The notes below the pieces were generated by a model, which had not been told where the DNA came from, did not search any database, and saw only the letters and a program-made list of their open reading frames with translations. 7,223 bases of DNA from Phycisphaerales bacterium. Lineage in GTDB: Bacteria; Planctomycetota; Phycisphaerae; SM23-33. The stretch spans positions 255 through 7,477 of the forward strand of contig PMYM01000018.1 in NCBI GenBank assembly GCA_003171235.1, read 5' to 3'. Both the position numbers and the translations under genes were made by a program. This document shows, one piece after another, positions 5,734 to 7,223 of the stretch (its first letter is position 1; the number at the start of each line of letters is the position of its first letter).

Positions 5734-5842
5734 AGTGGCACGGGCATCTTGCCCGTGAGTCCCACGGGCGTCTCGCCCGTGACTTGCCCGAAGCAGGGGC
5801 AAGATGCCCCTGCGACGCATGGGCGTCCCCGCCCATGCCACT
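5734..5842. repeat. 109-bp compound palindromic element with terminal inverted repeats
   Basis: Four short hairpins lie in series: CACGGGC/GCCCGTG at 5739-5757, CACGGGC/GCCCGTG at 5763-5781, CAGGGGC/GCCCCTG at 5794-5812 and CATGGGC/GCCCATG at 5818-5837. Spacings between their starts are 24, 31 and 24 bp. The loop of the third (AAGAT) is the reverse complement of the loop of the first (ATCTT). The outer ends AGTGGCA (5734-5740) and TGCCACT (5836-5842) are inverted repeats, extending to 11 of 12 matching positions inward. Translated, it reads GILPVS/GVSPV on one strand and GTHGQDARAT on the other, a hallmark I know from planctomycete and other PVC genomes. No transposase is encoded. It is probably a non-autonomous dispersed repeat. 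Confidence 0.75.
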
Positions 5843-5893
5843 AAGAATGCGATTGCCCCGGCACGCCGCAGGCCCGGGCGAACCTGGTAGATT

Positions 5894-5898
5894 AGGAG
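5894..5898 (+). promoter_or_regulatory. Ribosome binding site for the secreted-protein gene
   Basis: AGGAG lies 7 nt before ATG 5906 and 4 nt before ATG 5903, so it favours 5906 as the start. It is the clearest Shine-Dalgarno sequence in the window. Confidence 0.7.
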
Positions 5899-5905
5899 CC
5901 AGATG

Positions 5906-7223
5906 ATGAAAGGATGCAGAATACGACGGCCATTGGCCATCGCCCTGGCCGTGCTAGCGGGTTTAAGCATCTGCCTGGCCGACTCCAAGCAGGACGAGGC
6001 CGCAAAGCAGGTGCAGCAGACGGTGGGCAAGGAAGTGGCCCAGGTCAAGGCCGCCAACGACAAGCCCCGCGCGGTCAAGCTGGCCCAGGCGATCCTGGCT
6101 TCCTCCTCCGACGCCGCCCCGGGTCAGGCCGTTCAGGCGGAATTGGCCCGCGCCGCCCTGGAGCTGGCCCTGTGGGCGGGCACGCCGGAGGCCTTCGCCC
6201 TGGCCGACAACGCCGCCGCCGCCCTGGCCGACTACGGCAAACTGCCGCTCATCGAACGGCACAACCTGCTCATTCGCGTTCGCACCGCCCAGCTCGCCGC
6301 GGCCAAGGCCGATCAGCGGGCCCAGGCAAGCGCCGCCCTGGCCGACGCCCTGGCCGGCCTGGCCCAGGCCTGCGAGGAGACCGACGACACCGACGCCGCC
6401 TCGGCCAACTATGCCCGGGCCGCCGCCATCGCCCACGCCGCCAACCTGACCGACCTGGCCGACCAGTACACCCAGGAAAACCTCCGCCTCCAGCGGCAGC
6501 GGCTCTTCAAGAATGACCTAGCCGCGGCCCAGGACGAACTGCGGGCCGCCATCGCCGGGAACAACCAGCCGCTGGCCCAGCAGGACAACGAGAAGATAGG
6601 TCTTTTGTACCTGACGCGAATGGCCGACATCGCCCAGGCCGCCCCGTTCCTGGCCAAGTCCGGCGGGGATTGGGCCGCCGCCGCCTCGCTGCTGGCCAAA
6701 CTGTCGGCCGGTGAGAAGTTGGACACCGACCAGGCCATCCTGGCGGCCGAGGCCCTCAAGCGCGCCGCCGACCGCAGCGAGACCGGCGCCAAGTCCACCC
6801 TCATGGAGCAGGTGCTGCAGATATGCAATTCCGCCGCCGCCCAGGCAAGCGCCGCCCAGGCCGCCAAGCTCGAAGCTCTTCGCCAGGCCGCCAAGGCCGT
6901 CCTGGACAAGACCCCCTCCGACAAGGTCGCCGCCCTGCGCAAGGCCCTGGGCAACCCGGCTGGCCAGATCAAGGTCAACCCCGACGGCTCGGTGACGCTC
7001 AGCTACACCTTTGCCACTCAGCGGCAGCTCAAGGATTGGACGATGACCCAGGGCCAGTGGAGCATCGATAATCCGGGTCTCACCTGGCAGGGCGACCGCT
7101 GCGACATATTCAACAACATCCGCTTCCGGGCGGACAAGCCGCTCACCCTGCTGGTGGAGGGCACGACGACTCAACCCGGCGGCATCGGGGCGATGCTGGC
7201 GGCCGACAAGACCGACCGCTTCA
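5906..7223 (+). CDS. Large secreted alanine-rich protein, C-terminally truncated by window end
   Basis: The frame is open for 439 codons with no stop and leaves the window. The start ATG at 5906 has AGGAG 7 nt upstream; an adjacent in-frame ATG at 5903 is only 4 nt from it. Residues 1-25 form a Sec signal peptide: KGCRIRR, then a hydrophobic core, with likely cleavage after CLA. The Cys there does not fit a lipobox. Residues about 26-345 are helical and about a quarter alanine, with TPR-like heptads such as YARAAAIAHAANLTDLADQY. This is followed by GGDWAAAASLLAKLS, which resembles a segment found in large planctomycete surface proteins (from memory). From residue 355 the character changes to beta strands (IKVNPDGSVTLSYTF, then LKDWTMTQGQWSI), suggesting the start of a concanavalin-like or LamG-like beta-sandwich. 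No catalytic residues can be assigned. It is probably envelope-associated or exported; its function is unknown. Confidence 0.85.
   Translation, partial: MKGCRIRRPLAIALAVLAGLSICLADSKQDEAAKQVQQTVGKEVAQVKAANDKPRAVKLAQAILASSSDAAPGQAVQAELARAALELALWAGTPEAFALADNAAAALADYGKLPLIERHNLLIRVRTAQLAAAKADQRAQASAALADALAGLAQACEETDDTDAASANYARAAAIAHAANLTDLADQYTQENLRLQRQRLFKNDLAAAQDELRAAIAGNNQPLAQQDNEKIGLLYLTRMADIAQAAPFLAKSGGDWAAAASLLAKLSAGEKLDTDQAILAAEALKRAADRSETGAKSTLMEQVLQICNSAAAQASAAQAAKLEALRQAAKAVLDKTPSDKVAALRKALGNPAGQIKVNPDGSVTLSYTFATQRQLKDWTMTQGQWSIDNPGLTWQGDRCDIFNNIRFRADKPLTLLVEGTTTQPGGIGAMLAADKTDRF

Larger units (their letters stand above)
5470..5905. other. Divergent intergenic region rich in repeats
   Basis: This 436-bp stretch separates the divergently transcribed importer operon and secreted-protein gene, so it must hold promoters for both. 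No convincing -35/-10 pair or known riboswitch could be recognised. It is dominated by inverted and tandem repeats, listed separately. Reading frames across it are products of the palindromes or are antisense. The sequence is a patchwork: purine-rich, then pyrimidine-rich, then an AT-looped hairpin, then GC palindromes. Confidence 0.6.

Noticed and set aside
5470..5745. Cobalamin riboswitch upstream of the importer operon, prompted by GCCACTG on the minus strand (5733-5739).
   Set aside because: That string is part of the end of the palindromic repeat. The rest of the B12 box and the conserved upstream core are absent.
5734..5842. CRISPR array, suggested by regularly spaced palindromic units.
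   Set aside because: There are no unique spacers between identical repeats; units are mutually inverted, diverged and only about 19 bp, and no cas gene is present.
5575..6078. A 167-codon minus-strand frame across the repeats and the start of the secreted-protein gene.
   Set aside because: Its sequence is the translated palindromic repeat (GILPLL, GTHGQDARAT) plus antisense of a real gene with signal peptide and ribosome binding site.

Overview
The window is high-GC DNA carrying five genes on the minus strand, one truncated gene on the plus strand, and a lower-GC left end with one small plus-strand gene. The likely source is a planctomycete or other PVC-group bacterium. This is inferred from the palindromic GC-rich intergenic repeat at 5734-5842, whose spurious translations read GILPVS/GVSPV and GQDARAT (a pattern I associate with these genomes), and from the style of the large secreted alanine-rich protein at the right end. 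No 16S or other taxonomic marker is present.

Layout: 1-242 holds two structured elements, a nested inverted repeat at 4-75 and a bulged hairpin at 97-126. 243-554 (+) encodes a 103-residue protein of unknown function in DNA of roughly 50% GC, unlike its neighbours. 555-718 is intergenic, with a perfect 9-bp hairpin and a degenerate heptamer repeat. 719-1711 (-) is a DHH/DHHA1 phosphoesterase of the NrnA type, overlapping the end of ribF at 1689-2630 (-), the bifunctional riboflavin kinase/FAD synthetase. A short gap (2631-2783) with a possible terminator separates these from a three-gene ABC importer cluster. In transcription order that cluster is a substrate-binding lipoprotein (4621-5469), a FecCD-type permease (3569-4624) and an ATPase (2784-3572). 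Both junctions overlap by 4 nt, so the three genes are almost certainly one operon.

The divergent intergenic region 5470-5905 is packed with repeats: a purine/pyrimidine inverted repeat, two hairpins and the 109-bp compound palindromic element. To its right, a plus-strand gene begins at 5906 with a good ribosome binding site and a signal peptide. It runs off the window end after 439 codons.

Functionally, the binding protein, permease and ATPase form a metal-chelate importer (siderophore, heme or cobalamin class; substrate not decidable here). RibF makes FMN and FAD. The DHH protein probably degrades nanoRNA and/or pAp. I found no convincing new multi-gene system. The points most worth follow-up are the repeat-flanked low-GC gene at the left end, the compound palindromic element, and the truncated secreted protein.
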